DNA of 64,000 nt from Desertibacillus haloalkaliphilus (GCF_019039105.1 NZ_JAHPIV010000007.1:1-64000), one strand, 5' to 3'. Shown: positions 8,884 to 17,800, numbered from the stretch's first letter. Numbers and translations are program-made. The notes: generated by a model not told the origin, from the sequence alone.

Positions 8884-9156
8884 TTATTCATTGTATTTTG
8901 GCTCAGCATTTATACTATCCAACAATGCGTCAATAAGTTCAATGGGGTACTGCTTTTTATGCTCTTCCCCCGCAATCCAGTAATGGACATAATATAGAAC
9001 ATCATCTTGAGTAATTTCAACCTTCTCAATTTCAAGATCGTTAGTCAGCATCTCATCGAAAAACTCATACGTATCCCTAGCCGCATCATCATCGGGACGC
9101 GCGTCAGCCACAACCTTAATCGACAACCAGTTATAAATAGCGTCTTGAATATTCAT
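8884..9156 (-). CDS. Conserved hypothetical protein downstream of ylaH
   Basis: A 90-residue acidic soluble protein (MNIQDAIYNWLSIKVVADARPDDDAARDTYEF...). I do not recognise a characterised family. It reads as one alpha/beta domain, with a hydrophobic strand VLYYVHYWI around residue 54. The chosen ATG at 9156 has a good SD (GAGGGG, 7-8 nt); upstream in-frame sequence only overlaps ylaH in another frame. It starts 4 nt after the ylaH stop, so it is probably translationally coupled as third gene of typA-ylaH-this gene. Confidence 0.75.
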   Translation of the reverse strand: MNIQDAIYNWLSIKVVADARPDDDAARDTYEFFDEMLTNDLEIEKVEITQDDVLYYVHYWIAGEEHKKQYPIELIDALLDSINAEPKYNE

Positions 9157-9160
9157 CGGC

Positions 9161-9499
9161 TTACCCCTCTGCCTCTTCTTTTTGTTTGCGAGCAAGATTA
9201 AACTTATACACACCAAGGATAATAGCTGCAACTATCAACGATTCTATGACAGGCATTCCGATCGCAAATATCGTAATCGGAATACAACCAACAAACAATG
9301 CGATATAGACGATTGCAGATTTTAGCACTGGAAGCTTTCTAGCAAAGCCTAGATTATACACGACAATTGATAAGATTACAATAATCGCATATAACATCCA
9401 AAATCCGAACACAGGATTTTGATCTATATTGACTAAGGCCGCGAACGTTGAAAGATCTTCTGGATTGACTTGAACTTCATCGATTTGCACTTCCTCCAT
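9161..9499 (-). CDS. ylaH: YlaH-like integral membrane protein
   Basis: 112 residues with three predicted membrane segments (about 30-50, 58-80 and 84-102), a short acidic N-terminus (EEVQIDEVQVNPEDLS) and a basic cytosolic tail. It matches the YlaH-like family by sequence and position after typA. Function unknown. SD GGAGGAG lies 4 nt before ATG. The 46-nt gap to typA and the 4-nt gap to the following gene indicate one transcription unit. Confidence 0.85.
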   Translation of the reverse strand: MEEVQIDEVQVNPEDLSTFAALVNIDQNPVFGFWMLYAIIVILSIVVYNLGFARKLPVLKSAIVYIALFVGCIPITIFAIGMPVIESLIVAAIILGVYKFNLARKQKEEAEG

Positions 9500-9545
9500 T
9501 AGGCTCCTCCTTTAATCATATCTAATGAAGAACTTACATGAAAAC

Positions 9546-11381
9546 CTATTTATTCGCAAGCTTTTTCTTCTTTTCAGCACGTTCACGCTCCGACTTATTT
9601 AGAAGTTTTTTACGTAAGCGAATGGATTCGGGCGTCACTTCACAGTATTCATCTTCATTCAAATACTCAAGCGCTTCCTCTAAAGTCATAATTCTCGGCT
9701 TCTTCATAGTCACCGTTTGATCTTTCGTCGCAGAACGAACATTCGTTTGCTGTTTCATCTTTGTAATATTTACGGACAAATCGTTATCACGAGTATGTTC
9801 ACCTACAATCATACCTTCATAGATTTCTGTACCAGGTTCAACAAAAATGGTCCCACGGTCCTCGACTTGCATAATCCCATACTGTGATGCCTTTCCTGAT
9901 TCCATTGACACAAGCACACCTTGGCGACGTCCACCGACTTGCCCTTGAGCAACAGGTTGATACCCATCAAAAGAGTGGTTAATAATACCGTATCCACGTG
10001 TTTGTGTTAAAAATTCAGTCGTATATCCAATTAAGCCACGTGCTGGGACTAAAAACTCTAAACGAACTTGTCCACTACCAGTGTTCGTCATGTTAAGCAT
10101 TTCACCTTTTCTCGCACCTAATGACTCCATGACTGCACCTGTGTATTCATCTGGCACATCAATTTGTACGCGTTCTACAGGCTCACTCTTCACACCATCA
10201 ATGTCTCGAATAATAACCTCTGGTTTTGATACCTGAAGCTCAAATCCTTCACGTCGTAAGTTTTCAATTAAAATCGATAAGTGAAGCTCACCACGGCCCG
10301 AGACAATCCAAATATCAGGGGAATCCGTATTCTCAACACGCAAGCTTACATCTGTTTCTAACTCCGCTCGTAACCGTTCTTCGATTTTACGACTCGTCAC
10401 ATATTTACCTTCTCTACCTGCAAATGGACTATTATTCACTAAAAATGTCATTTGCAGTGTTGGTTCGTCAATACGCAGTGTCGGCAATGGGTCTTGCTGT
10501 TCTACCGGGCAAACGGTCTCTCCAACATTTATTTCTTCCATTCCGGAAACAGCGATTAAATCTCCTGCTTTCGCTTCATCAATTTCAATTCGCTTCAAGC
10601 CAAGGAAACCGAAGATTTTTGTCACACGGAATTGTTTCACTGAACCATCTAATTTCATTAAGGCCACTTGTTCGCCGACCTTCATCGTTCCTCTAAACAC
10701 GCGGCCAACCCCAATTCGCCCGAGGTAATCATTATAATCAAGCATTGTTACTTGAAATTGTAAAGGCTCTTCACTATTATCAATAGGCGCTGGGATTTCA
10801 CTAACAATGGTTTCAAATAGTGCTGACATATTCTCGTCTTGCTGTTCGGGGTCCTCACTTGCTGTTCCATTGATGGCTGAAGCATACACAACAGGGAACT
10901 CTAATTGGTCTTCATCAGCACCTAGATCAATAAACAAATCAATGACTTCATCGACCACTTCCGCTGGTCGAGCAAAATCACGGTCAATTTTATTAACAAC
11001 AACGATCGGCGTTAATTTTTGTTCTAATGCTTTTTTCAACACAAATCGAGTCTGTGGCATACACCCTTCATACGCATCAACAACAAGTAATACACCATCA
11101 ACCATCTTCATGATTCGCTCAACTTCACCCCCGAAGTCAGCATGTCCTGGCGTGTCCATAATATTAATTCGCTTATCTTTATAGTTAATGGCAGTATTTT
11201 TTGCTAAAATCGTAATTCCGCGTTCTTTTTCAAGGTCATTTGAGTCCATCGCTCGCTCATCTACTTGTTCATTCTCTCTAAATGTTCCAGATTGCTGCAA
11301 CAACTGGTCAACTAATGTCGTTTTCCCGTGGTCAACATGGGCAATAATCGCAATATTGCGTAAATCTTTACGAAGTTTCAT
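9546..11381 (-). CDS. typA: Ribosome-associated translational GTPase TypA/BipA
   Basis: A 611-residue GTPase of the EF-G family that acts on ribosome assembly and stress-dependent translation. G1 AHVDHGKTT (about 14-22), G3 DTPGH and G4 NKID are intact. They are followed by the beta-barrel domain and EF-G-like domains III and V (PVERVQIDVPDEYTGAVMESLG; RGLIGYTTEFLTQTRG). The C-terminal BipA-specific domain and basic tail are complete. B. subtilis counterpart is ylaG. It heads the typA-ylaH operon and is divergent from ylaF. Confidence 0.97.
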   Translation of the reverse strand: MKLRKDLRNIAIIAHVDHGKTTLVDQLLQQSGTFRENEQVDERAMDSNDLEKERGITILAKNTAINYKDKRINIMDTPGHADFGGEVERIMKMVDGVLLVVDAYEGCMPQTRFVLKKALEQKLTPIVVVNKIDRDFARPAEVVDEVIDLFIDLGADEDQLEFPVVYASAINGTASEDPEQQDENMSALFETIVSEIPAPIDNSEEPLQFQVTMLDYNDYLGRIGVGRVFRGTMKVGEQVALMKLDGSVKQFRVTKIFGFLGLKRIEIDEAKAGDLIAVSGMEEINVGETVCPVEQQDPLPTLRIDEPTLQMTFLVNNSPFAGREGKYVTSRKIEERLRAELETDVSLRVENTDSPDIWIVSGRGELHLSILIENLRREGFELQVSKPEVIIRDIDGVKSEPVERVQIDVPDEYTGAVMESLGARKGEMLNMTNTGSGQVRLEFLVPARGLIGYTTEFLTQTRGYGIINHSFDGYQPVAQGQVGGRRQGVLVSMESGKASQYGIMQVEDRGTIFVEPGTEIYEGMIVGEHTRDNDLSVNITKMKQQTNVRSATKDQTVTMKKPRIMTLEEALEYLNEDEYCEVTPESIRLRKKLLNKSERERAEKKKKLANK

Positions 11382-11637
11382 TCTTTACAAATCGCTCCTT
11401 ACCGTCTATTTGATAACTGTACTAGTATATCACAACAAAGCCCATATTCCTAAACAAATCTTTTTTGCAAGGGTAAGGATTATACAGTTTTATGACAATT
11501 CCACTTTATTCACAGTATTTTACTTATTTTTAATCACAAAAGGGTTTCTATCTACTTATTTAATCATGTAAACTAGAATGAGAACGAACATACTGCCATC
11601 ATCGCTATATAAAAAAGGCGCTAGAAGGGAGGTCCTT

Positions 11638-11844
11638 ATGAAAAAAGAAAATGTTTTATTTCTATCGTTAGCCATTTTCACTGTGATCAGCATTATGGCG
11701 ATTGGTATTGCGATCGCCGAAAGAAGTGTTTTCATTTTTATTCTTGCACTCATTGGGGTTACTGCAGCTACAGGCTTTGGCTTTACACTTCGAAAAAAAT
11801 TACGAGAACAAGAGGAGCAAAAAGCATCTCTAAAAGCGGAATGA
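11638..11844 (+). CDS. ylaF: YlaF-like small membrane protein (DUF5325-type)
   Basis: 68 residues with two transmembrane helices (about 6-27 and 30-48) and a charged tail (RKKLREQEEQK). An upstream in-frame start exists at 11578, but the ATG at 11638 has GGGAGGT at 6 nt and gives the family length, so I use it. Position beside typA matches ylaF of B. subtilis. Function unknown. Confidence 0.82.
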   Translation: MKKENVLFLSLAIFTVISIMAIGIAIAERSVFIFILALIGVTAATGFGFTLRKKLREQEEQKASLKAE

Positions 11845-11871
11845 CAACATTGTCTATTCCGCTCTTTTTTA
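11833..11871. terminator. Bidirectional terminator between ylaF and the GNAT gene
   Basis: AGCGGAATGACA pairs with TGTCTATTCCGCT (one bulge) followed by a T-run. The A-rich opposite flank could serve the convergent minus-strand operon. Confidence 0.75.
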
Positions 11872-12357
11872 TTTATTTGTTGTGAGCGAGCGTGTCAAAA
11901 TGAGAAACTCCCTTTCCTTTAGATCTTTTTGAACGCCATATTGTTCAAACTGAAGGTGACCCAGGAAATCAAGCCACTCATAAGCTGAAATGGGGACGGC
12001 AGCAAAGAGAACCAGTTGCTCTTTTTTTCGAAAGCAAAGTTCGTCCACAACAGCTCGAGCTACCCCCCGACCTCGAAACAAAGGGGCAACGATAATTATC
12101 CCTAGCCATGGCTTATGGTTGGACTCTGCTTCATCTACATGAAACGTGACAGCAACACACGTATCATCTATCTCCCAAACGAGCCACTCACCTCCGAATT
12201 CCCTGACAGCTTCGTCCATATAGCTACTCCATTCGTCGTGCTCCACTTTCGATTGTCCCCATTCATAGGTTAACCATTGTGGCGATTGAGAAACGAACTG
12301 AACAACAGTATCAATATCAGAAGGATGCAGTGGCCTCGACCTTACTCGTCTTTCCAT
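11869..12357 (-). CDS. GNAT family N-acetyltransferase
   Basis: A 162-residue soluble protein. The acetyl-CoA-binding loop is readable around GIIIVAPLFRGRGVARAVVDELC (about 85-107), the R/Q-x-x-G-x-G/A signature of GNAT enzymes. The acceptor cannot be inferred. It overlaps the 3' end of the upstream dehydrogenase gene by 16 bp, so it is co-transcribed and probably co-translated with it. It is the last gene of the yktC-dehydrogenase-GNAT operon. Confidence 0.85.
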   Translation of the reverse strand: MERRVRSRPLHPSDIDTVVQFVSQSPQWLTYEWGQSKVEHDEWSSYMDEAVREFGGEWLVWEIDDTCVAVTFHVDEAESNHKPWLGIIIVAPLFRGRGVARAVVDELCFRKKEQLVLFAAVPISAYEWLDFLGHLQFEQYGVQKDLKEREFLILTRSLTTNK

Positions 12358-13235
12358 CGTTTAACAACAACACCCGTTTTTTCTTCAAGAGGGCGGATAA
12401 CCGCTGATACATCCTCATCACTGTGCTCTTTTTTCGCTTTTGAAACCATCTCTTCTGCCAAGGTTGCGACCTGAACGGGAATATCAAGCCCTTTCGCTAA
12501 ATCAAGAGCGAGGTTCATATCTTTATGAAGTAGCTTTACACTAAATCGTTGCTCAAACTGACGATCAAGAATCGCATCAACCGACCAATCCATGCTCTTT
12601 GAAAACCCTGAACTTTTTTTAATGATGTCATACAGAACAGCTGGATTCACGCCTGCCTTTTCTCCCATCACATAAGCTTCGGAAAGAGCTGCAGTGTGAA
12701 CACCGACAAGCATATTATTGATCAGTTTAATCACGCTACCATTACCGGTTTGCCCCACATGAACGACATAATCACCGATTACGTTTAACACCTCGTATGC
12801 ATGTGTAAATGTATCGTGATCACCACCACACATGATCGTTAGCGTCCCAGCTTTCGCTCCCATTGGACCACCACTTACAGGTGCATCAAGAAAGGACGCA
12901 CCCTTTGCGGCTAATGATGTACTGACTTGTTTGTTAAGTTCAGGACTAACAGTCGAATGATCAATCACAATTTTGCCTTCCGTAGCCCCAGCAACTAAAC
13001 CGTTGTCACCTTCATAAACATCGACCACGGTCTGAGGCAGTGGCAAACAAGTAAGAACAATATCGACTTGTTCAATTAGCTCTTTTGGCGACTCAGCTTC
13101 TTTTGCTCCGTGTGCCACCGCTTCATCAATCGGGGGACGACTGCGACTTACAACATATGTATCAAAACCCGCAGCAAGAATATTTTTCACCATCGGTAAT
13201 CCCATCGTTCCTAACCCAATAAATCCTACTTTCAT
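12342..13235 (-). CDS. NAD(P)-dependent beta-hydroxyacid dehydrogenase (3-hydroxyisobutyrate dehydrogenase family)
   Basis: 297 residues. N-terminal Rossmann motif GFIGLGTMGLPM (about 4-15), substrate-binding signature DAPVSGGPMGA (about 117) and the catalytic lysine in GNGSVIKLINNM (about 170) identify the family. Candidates include 3-hydroxyisobutyrate, tartronate-semialdehyde or a YkwC-like activity; sequence alone does not decide. SD GAGGAGATGAG precedes ATG. It lies 12 nt after yktC and overlaps the GNAT gene. Confidence 0.9.
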   Translation of the reverse strand: MKVGFIGLGTMGLPMVKNILAAGFDTYVVSRSRPPIDEAVAHGAKEAESPKELIEQVDIVLTCLPLPQTVVDVYEGDNGLVAGATEGKIVIDHSTVSPELNKQVSTSLAAKGASFLDAPVSGGPMGAKAGTLTIMCGGDHDTFTHAYEVLNVIGDYVVHVGQTGNGSVIKLINNMLVGVHTAALSEAYVMGEKAGVNPAVLYDIIKKSSGFSKSMDWSVDAILDRQFEQRFSVKLLHKDMNLALDLAKGLDIPVQVATLAEEMVSKAKKEHSDEDVSAVIRPLEEKTGVVVKRWKDE

Positions 13236-13247
13236 ACTCTCATCTCC

Positions 13248-14039
13248 TCATTCCCTAAATTTTAAAATATCCTGATGGATTGTTGGATTGGCAACAAAAA
13301 CTGAACTAGATTGTAAAATATTTAGCTCTTCTCCTGGATAGGTAGAATAAGTTCCTCCAACCTCATGTAGCAGAACTAACCCAGCAGCAAAGTCCCATGG
13401 TGATAGCCCCATGCTGATGTACCCATCCAATCGACCAGCTGCTACATAAGCAATTTCAATCGCCGCTGACCCATATGAGCGAACCCCACGCACAGTGTTA
13501 ACAATATTAGCTAGCCTCTCACGGCCAGGAACACCGTCAGTCACTAACCAACCAGCATTTAAACCGATAATCGCTTTCTCTAATGACACCGGTTCCAATG
13601 GTGAAAGTGCTTCACCATTTAAATAAGCTCCGTGATTTCGTACCGCACTAAAAAATTCATTACCGATAACATTATAGATCATGCCGACCATACCGATACC
13701 GTTATGATAAACCGCTACTGAAATGGCAAAATTAAATTGTTGGTGGACAAAGTTTGTTGTACCATCAATGGGGTCAATAATCCAAACCGTCCCTTTCGTT
13801 GATGCCACTTCCTCCCCACTACCCTCTTCACCTAAAAATGAATGGTTAGGGTATTTTGCTTGTATCTTTTCTAGAAAAAAACGTTCAACATAGCGATCCA
13901 TTTCGGTGACGAGATCATCAGGATTGGATTTCCATTCGACTTTAATATTTTCAGATAGTGATTCTTTTACAATATCGCCAGCCTCTCTTGTCCATTGTTC
14001 AGCTACCTTCTCGATTTCAGTCCAATCAATCCCATTCAT
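13248..14039 (-). CDS. yktC: Inositol monophosphatase family protein (YktC)
   Basis: 263-residue Mg-dependent phosphatase of the IMPase/SuhB superfamily. Metal-binding motifs are present: GEEG (about 70), WIIDPIDGTTNF (about 86-97) and C-terminal SPWDFAAGLVL (about 208). Family members dephosphorylate inositol phosphates, fructose-bisphosphate or NADP, so the substrate is open. Order yktC-ykzI-yktB-yktA-speA is that of B. subtilis. It is the first gene of an operon with the dehydrogenase. Confidence 0.92.
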   Translation of the reverse strand: MNGIDWTEIEKVAEQWTREAGDIVKESLSENIKVEWKSNPDDLVTEMDRYVERFFLEKIQAKYPNHSFLGEEGSGEEVASTKGTVWIIDPIDGTTNFVHQQFNFAISVAVYHNGIGMVGMIYNVIGNEFFSAVRNHGAYLNGEALSPLEPVSLEKAIIGLNAGWLVTDGVPGRERLANIVNTVRGVRSYGSAAIEIAYVAAGRLDGYISMGLSPWDFAAGLVLLHEVGGTYSTYPGEELNILQSSSVFVANPTIHQDILKFRE

Positions 14040-14190
14040 AATAGTGCCGCCCCCTCGTTTTCTTTCTCTCGCTCATATGGTATATTATGACACAAAGGTG
14101 AACGGTAAGAAAATATTAAACTATTTATATTCGAAAAATTGCAAATTGACAACCACCTTAAGTGACTTACTATTATGTCTTCTCTATATC

Positions 14191-14226
14191 CAAAAAAAGT
14201 GAACCCCATGCAATAGGGCTCACTTG
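14191..14226 (-). terminator. Terminator of ykzI
   Basis: Minus-strand AAGTGAGCCC, loop, GGGTTCACTT and T-run, 20 nt after the ykzI stop. Confidence 0.75.
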
Positions 14227-14245
14227 ATTGATTCCTTTTTCACTT

Positions 14246-14434
14246 CTACACTTCGAGTTGGATTAATTCTTGCCTGAGCTTTTCTAATCGTTCCTTACTT
14301 GCATTCATTTCCTCTAAATTTTCCTCAAGCATCGCATCGTGTAGTGTTACCAGTTCATAATCAATTTCTAAACGAAGAACAGGGACTCTCTTTTCACCAT
14401 CGGTTCTTTTAAACGTTTGAATTACTTGTTCCAT
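14246..14434 (-). CDS. ykzI: YkzI-like small coiled-coil protein
   Basis: 62 residues, soluble and strongly helical. The C-terminal half (MLEENLEEMNASKERLEKLRQELIQLEV) has heptad-like spacing. Position between yktC and yktB equals ykzI of B. subtilis, and the length agrees. Function unknown. SD AAAGGAGTG at good spacing. It is monocistronic with its own terminator. Confidence 0.78.
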   Translation of the reverse strand: MEQVIQTFKRTDGEKRVPVLRLEIDYELVTLHDAMLEENLEEMNASKERLEKLRQELIQLEV

Positions 14435-14686
14435 GGAAACCTACACTCCTTTTTATTTAATATACAAAAAAAGGTGGAAGTAGAAAACTTATCTATTAAC
14501 TAAATTTTCTGATTATTTAGTTTATATTTATTATAACATATGAGATTTATGTATGAAATGGTACATTTTCAAAACATTTATTTTTTCGTCGTTACTCACG
14601 CCCAGATTACAAAATTATCGTCCATTCGCATCATATGGTACACTTATTCTTATACGTTTATTCTATTTTGTAAAGGAGTTGTTCAC

Positions 14687-15313
14687 ATGGAGTTCAAAGG
14701 GTTTGATCGCATTGACTTTGATACATTTTCAATTGAGGGTCTTGACGAACGAATGGAGGCTATCCGCGGACGAATTCAGCCAAAATTCCAGGCAATCGGA
14801 GAGCAATTAAGTGGAGATGCCGCCGTTTTTGTTGGAAATGAGATGCATTTACATATCGCAAAACACGCACGCCGTACCGTAAATCCACCAAAAGATACGT
14901 GGTTAGCCCTATGCCACAATAAGCGCGGCTATAAAAAGCACCCTCACTTTCAAATTGGGTTATTTGATGATCACTTGTTTATCTGGCTTGCGTATATTTA
15001 CGAATTACCTAATAAAAAGGAAATTGCACAAACCTTCCTTGATCATTTCGACACCTTAAACGATACCATTCCAAATGATTACGTACTTTCCATGGATCAT
15101 ACAAAGAAAGATGCCGAGTCAATGGGTGTATTATCAGCAGATGACTTCTCAAAGCGGCTAGAACGCTTTCGTGATGTAAAAAAAGCTGAATTTCTCATCG
15201 GACGACATATCGATAAAGATGATCCCATTCTAAAAGATGGCGAGCAATTTCTAGCATTGGCGCGAACAACATTTGAAACATTGACTCCCATCTACCGCAT
15301 GTCATTTGTATAA
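14687..15313 (+). CDS. yktB: YktB family protein (UPF0637/DUF1054)
   Basis: 208-residue cytosolic protein (MEFKGFDRIDFDTFSIEGLDERMEAIRGRI...) recognisable as the DUF1054/UPF0637 family. An upstream start at 14540 would add 49 hydrophobic, non-family residues. The ATG at 14687 follows AAAGGAG at 8 nt and gives the family length. No enzymatic residues are obvious; function unknown. A strong hairpin follows the stop codon. Confidence 0.9.
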   Translation: MEFKGFDRIDFDTFSIEGLDERMEAIRGRIQPKFQAIGEQLSGDAAVFVGNEMHLHIAKHARRTVNPPKDTWLALCHNKRGYKKHPHFQIGLFDDHLFIWLAYIYELPNKKEIAQTFLDHFDTLNDTIPNDYVLSMDHTKKDAESMGVLSADDFSKRLERFRDVKKAEFLIGRHIDKDDPILKDGEQFLALARTTFETLTPIYRMSFV

Positions 15314-15320
15314 GAACAAA

Positions 15321-15361
15321 AGGGGTGTCCTTAAAGGTTCATACCTTCTGGGACATCCCCG
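15321..15361. terminator. Terminator-like hairpin after yktB
   Basis: GGGGTGTCC pairs with GGACATCCCC, with an inner AGGTxxxACCT stem. There is no long T-run directly behind it on the plus strand, so it may act partly as mRNA 3' protection. Confidence 0.6.
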
Positions 15362-15397
15362 ACATAACTTTGTCATCGCTACTTTACTACATCCCTT

Positions 15398-15676
15398 TTA
15401 GTTCCTGTCCATTTTAATCACATCGAGATTACTGTTCTCTCGCGCTTTCTTAACAGTATGGTAACATGACACCCCAGCATCCTCGTCGAATTGACGGCAT
15501 AATTGCTTCTCTTCACTTTTACTCGGTACAATCTCTTTAAAGCGCTTGTATAGCCCTAATAGCCGTTCACGCTTTATCCCTTTGCTATAGGCCTGTTCAA
15601 TGCCTTGAAAGAAATTCGTTACATCAATCACTTCTTGCTTACTCCAATCTAACGAAATCGGCATATTTATTCCCAT
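15398..15676 (-). CDS. yktA: YktA family protein (UPF0223)
   Basis: About 92 residues, soluble, with a helical pattern ([48 protein letters not shown]) that fits UPF0223/YktA, though it is more divergent than its neighbours. The start is ambiguous: a GTG at 15688 or ATG at 15676 or 15664. The ATG at 15676 has GGTG close upstream and I prefer it. It is divergent from speA, as in B. subtilis. Confidence 0.78.
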   Translation of the reverse strand: MGINMPISLDWSKQEVIDVTNFFQGIEQAYSKGIKRERLLGLYKRFKEIVPSKSEEKQLCRQFDEDAGVSCYHTVKKARENSNLDVIKMDRN

Positions 15677-15859
15677 AATCTTCACCACTTCTTTCTTTTT
15701 TCACTAGTTACTTTTATGTTTGCCTGAGAATCCACTTTGAGAATGCACACCCTTAACGTATGCCCATAATCCGAATATAAAAACACTGTAAGAATATCAT
15801 ATTTTCAACACATTATACAAAACCTAACATCTAAATCACTTCTACAGTAAAAATAATCT

Positions 15860-15887
15860 TTGAATTTCAACCTGCATTTGGTATACT
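15860..15887 (+). promoter_or_regulatory. Probable SigA promoter of speA
   Basis: TTGAAT (15860-15865), 16 bp, TATACT (15882-15887) on the plus strand, about 40 bp before the speA start. Confidence 0.6.
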
Positions 15888-15928
15888 CAATTTTGCTTTT
15901 TAGATTTTGATAAAAGAATGAGGTGACA

Positions 15929-17407
15929 ATGGTGTCCCACCAAAAGCGTACGCCGTTATTTAGCGGCTTGGTCGAACATGCGAAGAAAAACCCTATCCAA
16001 TTTCATATCCCTGGGCATAAAAAAGGAAATGGCACAGATTCTAACTTTCGATCATTTATCGGTGATAACGCCCTATCGATTGATTTAATTAACATTGGAC
16101 CACTAGATGACTTACATCATCCACACGGTATTATTAAGGAGGCACAAGAACTTGCCGCAGAAGCTTTCGGGGCAGATCATACGTTTTTTTCTGTTCAAGG
16201 AACAAGCGGTGCCATCATGACGATGATTATGTCTGTCTGCGGTCCTGGTGATAAAATTATCGTCCCACGAAATGTTCATAAATCGGTGATGTCAGCAATT
16301 ATTTTCTCAGGTGCTACCCCAATATTTATCCATCCTGAAATTGATAATCGTTTAGGGATTTCACACGGCATCACAACAGATGCTGTTGAAAAAGCACTTG
16401 AACACCATCCCGACGCGAAAGGTCTACTTGTCATTAACCCGACATACTTTGGGATCTCAGCGAATTTAAAGGAAATCGTGAATATCTGCCACCGCTATCA
16501 CATACCGGTCCTCGTTGATGAAGCGCATGGTGTTCATATACACTTCCACAATAAACTCCCTTTATCGGCGATGCAAGCAGGGGCAGATATGGCTGCGACA
16601 AGTGTACATAAATTAGGTGGTTCGATGACCCAAAGTTCAGTCTTAAATGTTAAAGAAGGACTTGTATCCCCGACACGAATCCAGTCGATCATAAGTATGC
16701 TCACAACAACATCAACGTCATATTTGCTGCTTTCTTCTCTCGATACTGCTCGTAAGCAATTAGCTACGAATGGACATGAAATGATTGAAACAGCCTTACA
16801 ATTAGCCGAACAAACAAGAAATGATATTAACCAAATTCAGGGTCTCTATTGTGTTGGACAAGAAATTATTGGCTCAAAAGCAACTTATGATTATGATCCA
16901 ACCAAGCTGATCATTTCCGTAAAAGACCTCGGAATCACTGGTTACGAAGTCGAGGGATGGTTACGTGAGAATTATAACATTGAAGTTGAACTCTCCGACC
17001 TCTATAACATCCTGTGCATTGTTTCGTTTGGAGATACACGCCAAGAGACAACAACATTAGTTGAAGCACTATCGAATTTATCAAAGCTTCATGTCCACTC
17101 GATTGAAGCACGGCAGCCACATCCAGTGACTGTTCCTAACATTCCAACACTAGCCCTTTCGCCAAGGGATGCCTTTTATGCTGAAACAGAAGTCATTCCT
17201 TTCGAGAAATCAGCTGGTAGAATCATCGCAGAGTTTATCATGGTGTACCCACCTGGCATTCCGATCTTAAGCCCTGGAGAAATCATCTCTCAAGAAAACC
17301 TAGACTATATTAACGAAAATGTTAATGTCGGGTTACCTGTCCAAGGGCCTGAAGATGATCAATTGAACCAATTACGAGTCATCAAAGAACATCAAGCAAT
17401 TAAATAA
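15929..17407 (+). CDS. speA: Arginine decarboxylase-type PLP enzyme (Orn/Lys/Arg decarboxylase, SpeA)
   Basis: 492-residue fold-I PLP enzyme. The PLP lysine lies in ATSVHKLGGSMTQSS (about 227) and the acidic partner in VLVDEAHGVH (about 197). N-terminal PLFSGLVEHAKKNPIQFHIPGHKKG is the hallmark of the short Gram-positive Orn/Lys/Arg decarboxylases. By position (speA next to yktA and SR1) it is the biosynthetic arginine decarboxylase making agmatine for polyamines. Start could be ATG 15929 or GTG 15932; AGGTG at 15921-15925 fits the GTG slightly better, and B. subtilis SpeA begins MSQHE, like MSHQK here. Confidence 0.92.
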   Translation: MVSHQKRTPLFSGLVEHAKKNPIQFHIPGHKKGNGTDSNFRSFIGDNALSIDLINIGPLDDLHHPHGIIKEAQELAAEAFGADHTFFSVQGTSGAIMTMIMSVCGPGDKIIVPRNVHKSVMSAIIFSGATPIFIHPEIDNRLGISHGITTDAVEKALEHHPDAKGLLVINPTYFGISANLKEIVNICHRYHIPVLVDEAHGVHIHFHNKLPLSAMQAGADMAATSVHKLGGSMTQSSVLNVKEGLVSPTRIQSIISMLTTTSTSYLLLSSLDTARKQLATNGHEMIETALQLAEQTRNDINQIQGLYCVGQEIIGSKATYDYDPTKLIISVKDLGITGYEVEGWLRENYNIEVELSDLYNILCIVSFGDTRQETTTLVEALSNLSKLHVHSIEARQPHPVTVPNIPTLALSPRDAFYAETEVIPFEKSAGRIIAEFIMVYPPGIPILSPGEIISQENLDYINENVNVGLPVQGPEDDQLNQLRVIKEHQAIK

Positions 17408-17449
17408 GACAAAAGGAAGGCGACAATAGATTGTCGCCTTCCTTTTGTC
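17408..17449. terminator. Bidirectional terminator shared by speA and SR1
   Basis: A perfect 20-bp inverted repeat (GACAAAAGGAAGGCGACAAT and its complement) with a 2-nt centre. Oligo-T follows on both strands. It lies directly behind the speA stop and after SR1P on the other strand. Confidence 0.88.
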
Positions 17450-17637
17450 TTCAACATATTATCTGTTATTTCCCACCGTTTCATGTTTGCAATTCTCACA
17501 CTCAGTACTTTTGGCGTAAAGCGTTGAAACCTTCTCCCCTTCAAAATGTTCAATTGTTTTTTCACAAGATTGGCAGACGATGATTCCCATGATTTACAAC
17601 TCCCTTTTGTTTTTTGTAAGCGTTTAACGTTTTCTGT
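17411..17637 (-). ncRNA. sr1: SR1 dual-function regulatory RNA (predicted)
   Basis: In B. subtilis the small RNA SR1 lies between pdhD and speA, base-pairs with ahrC mRNA and encodes the peptide SR1P. Here a transcript from the promoter at 17644-17672 to the terminator at 17408-17449 would be about 225 nt, close to the known size, and contains a SR1P-type ORF. Just after the predicted start, 17614-17628 has one perfect half of a CcpA cre site. RNA ends and base-pairing targets are inferred. Confidence 0.78.
17459..17590 (-). CDS. sr1P: SR1P-type small peptide (GapA-binding peptide family)
   Basis: A 43-residue ORF, MGIIVCQSCEKTIEHFEG followed by EKVSTLYAK and a second Cys pair (CENC). The pattern MGxIVCQxCxxxIxxFExEKVxxLY is that of the SR1P family. 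B. subtilis SR1P binds the glyceraldehyde-3-phosphate dehydrogenase GapA and protects gapA mRNA. Two CxxC pairs suggest metal binding. SD AAAGGGAG lies 9 nt before the ATG. A longer ORF in another frame of this region (17392-17658) has no ribosome site and is not a gene. Confidence 0.88.
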   Translation of the reverse strand: MGIIVCQSCEKTIEHFEGEKVSTLYAKSTECENCKHETVGNNR

Positions 17638-17643
17638 AATTCC

Positions 17644-17672
17644 ATAATAATATGTCACATTAAAACTGTCAA
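17644..17672 (-). promoter_or_regulatory. SR1 promoter with CcpN-like operator
   Basis: TTGACA (17667-17672), 17 bp, TATTAT (17644-17649) on the minus strand. Between and overlapping the -10, TGTGACATATT (17649-17659) fits the CcpN operator motif TRTGHYATAYW as I recall it. CcpN represses sr1, gapB and pckA during glycolytic growth in B. subtilis. Confidence 0.75.
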
Positions 17673-17745
17673 CTGCAAATTGTATAACACATTTATTTTT
17701 TTAGGTTTTATACTAATACCCAGATCAGAAGCACCTTTTATTAGA

Positions 17746-17783
17746 CAGAAAAAAACAGCCCCTCGGTAGGGACTGTTCCTTTT
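17746..17783 (-). terminator. Terminator of the DUF3055-type gene
   Basis: AACAGTCCCTACCGAGGGGCTGTT with a T-run on the minus strand, about 20 nt after the stop codon. Confidence 0.8.
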
Positions 17784-17800
17784 ATGTTTTAGCATTGAGA

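Noticed and set aside
17392-17658. An 88-codon frame over the SR1 region
   Set aside because: It runs through the SR1 terminator and promoter-proximal RNA and lacks a ribosome site; the shorter SR1P frame has a strong site and family match.
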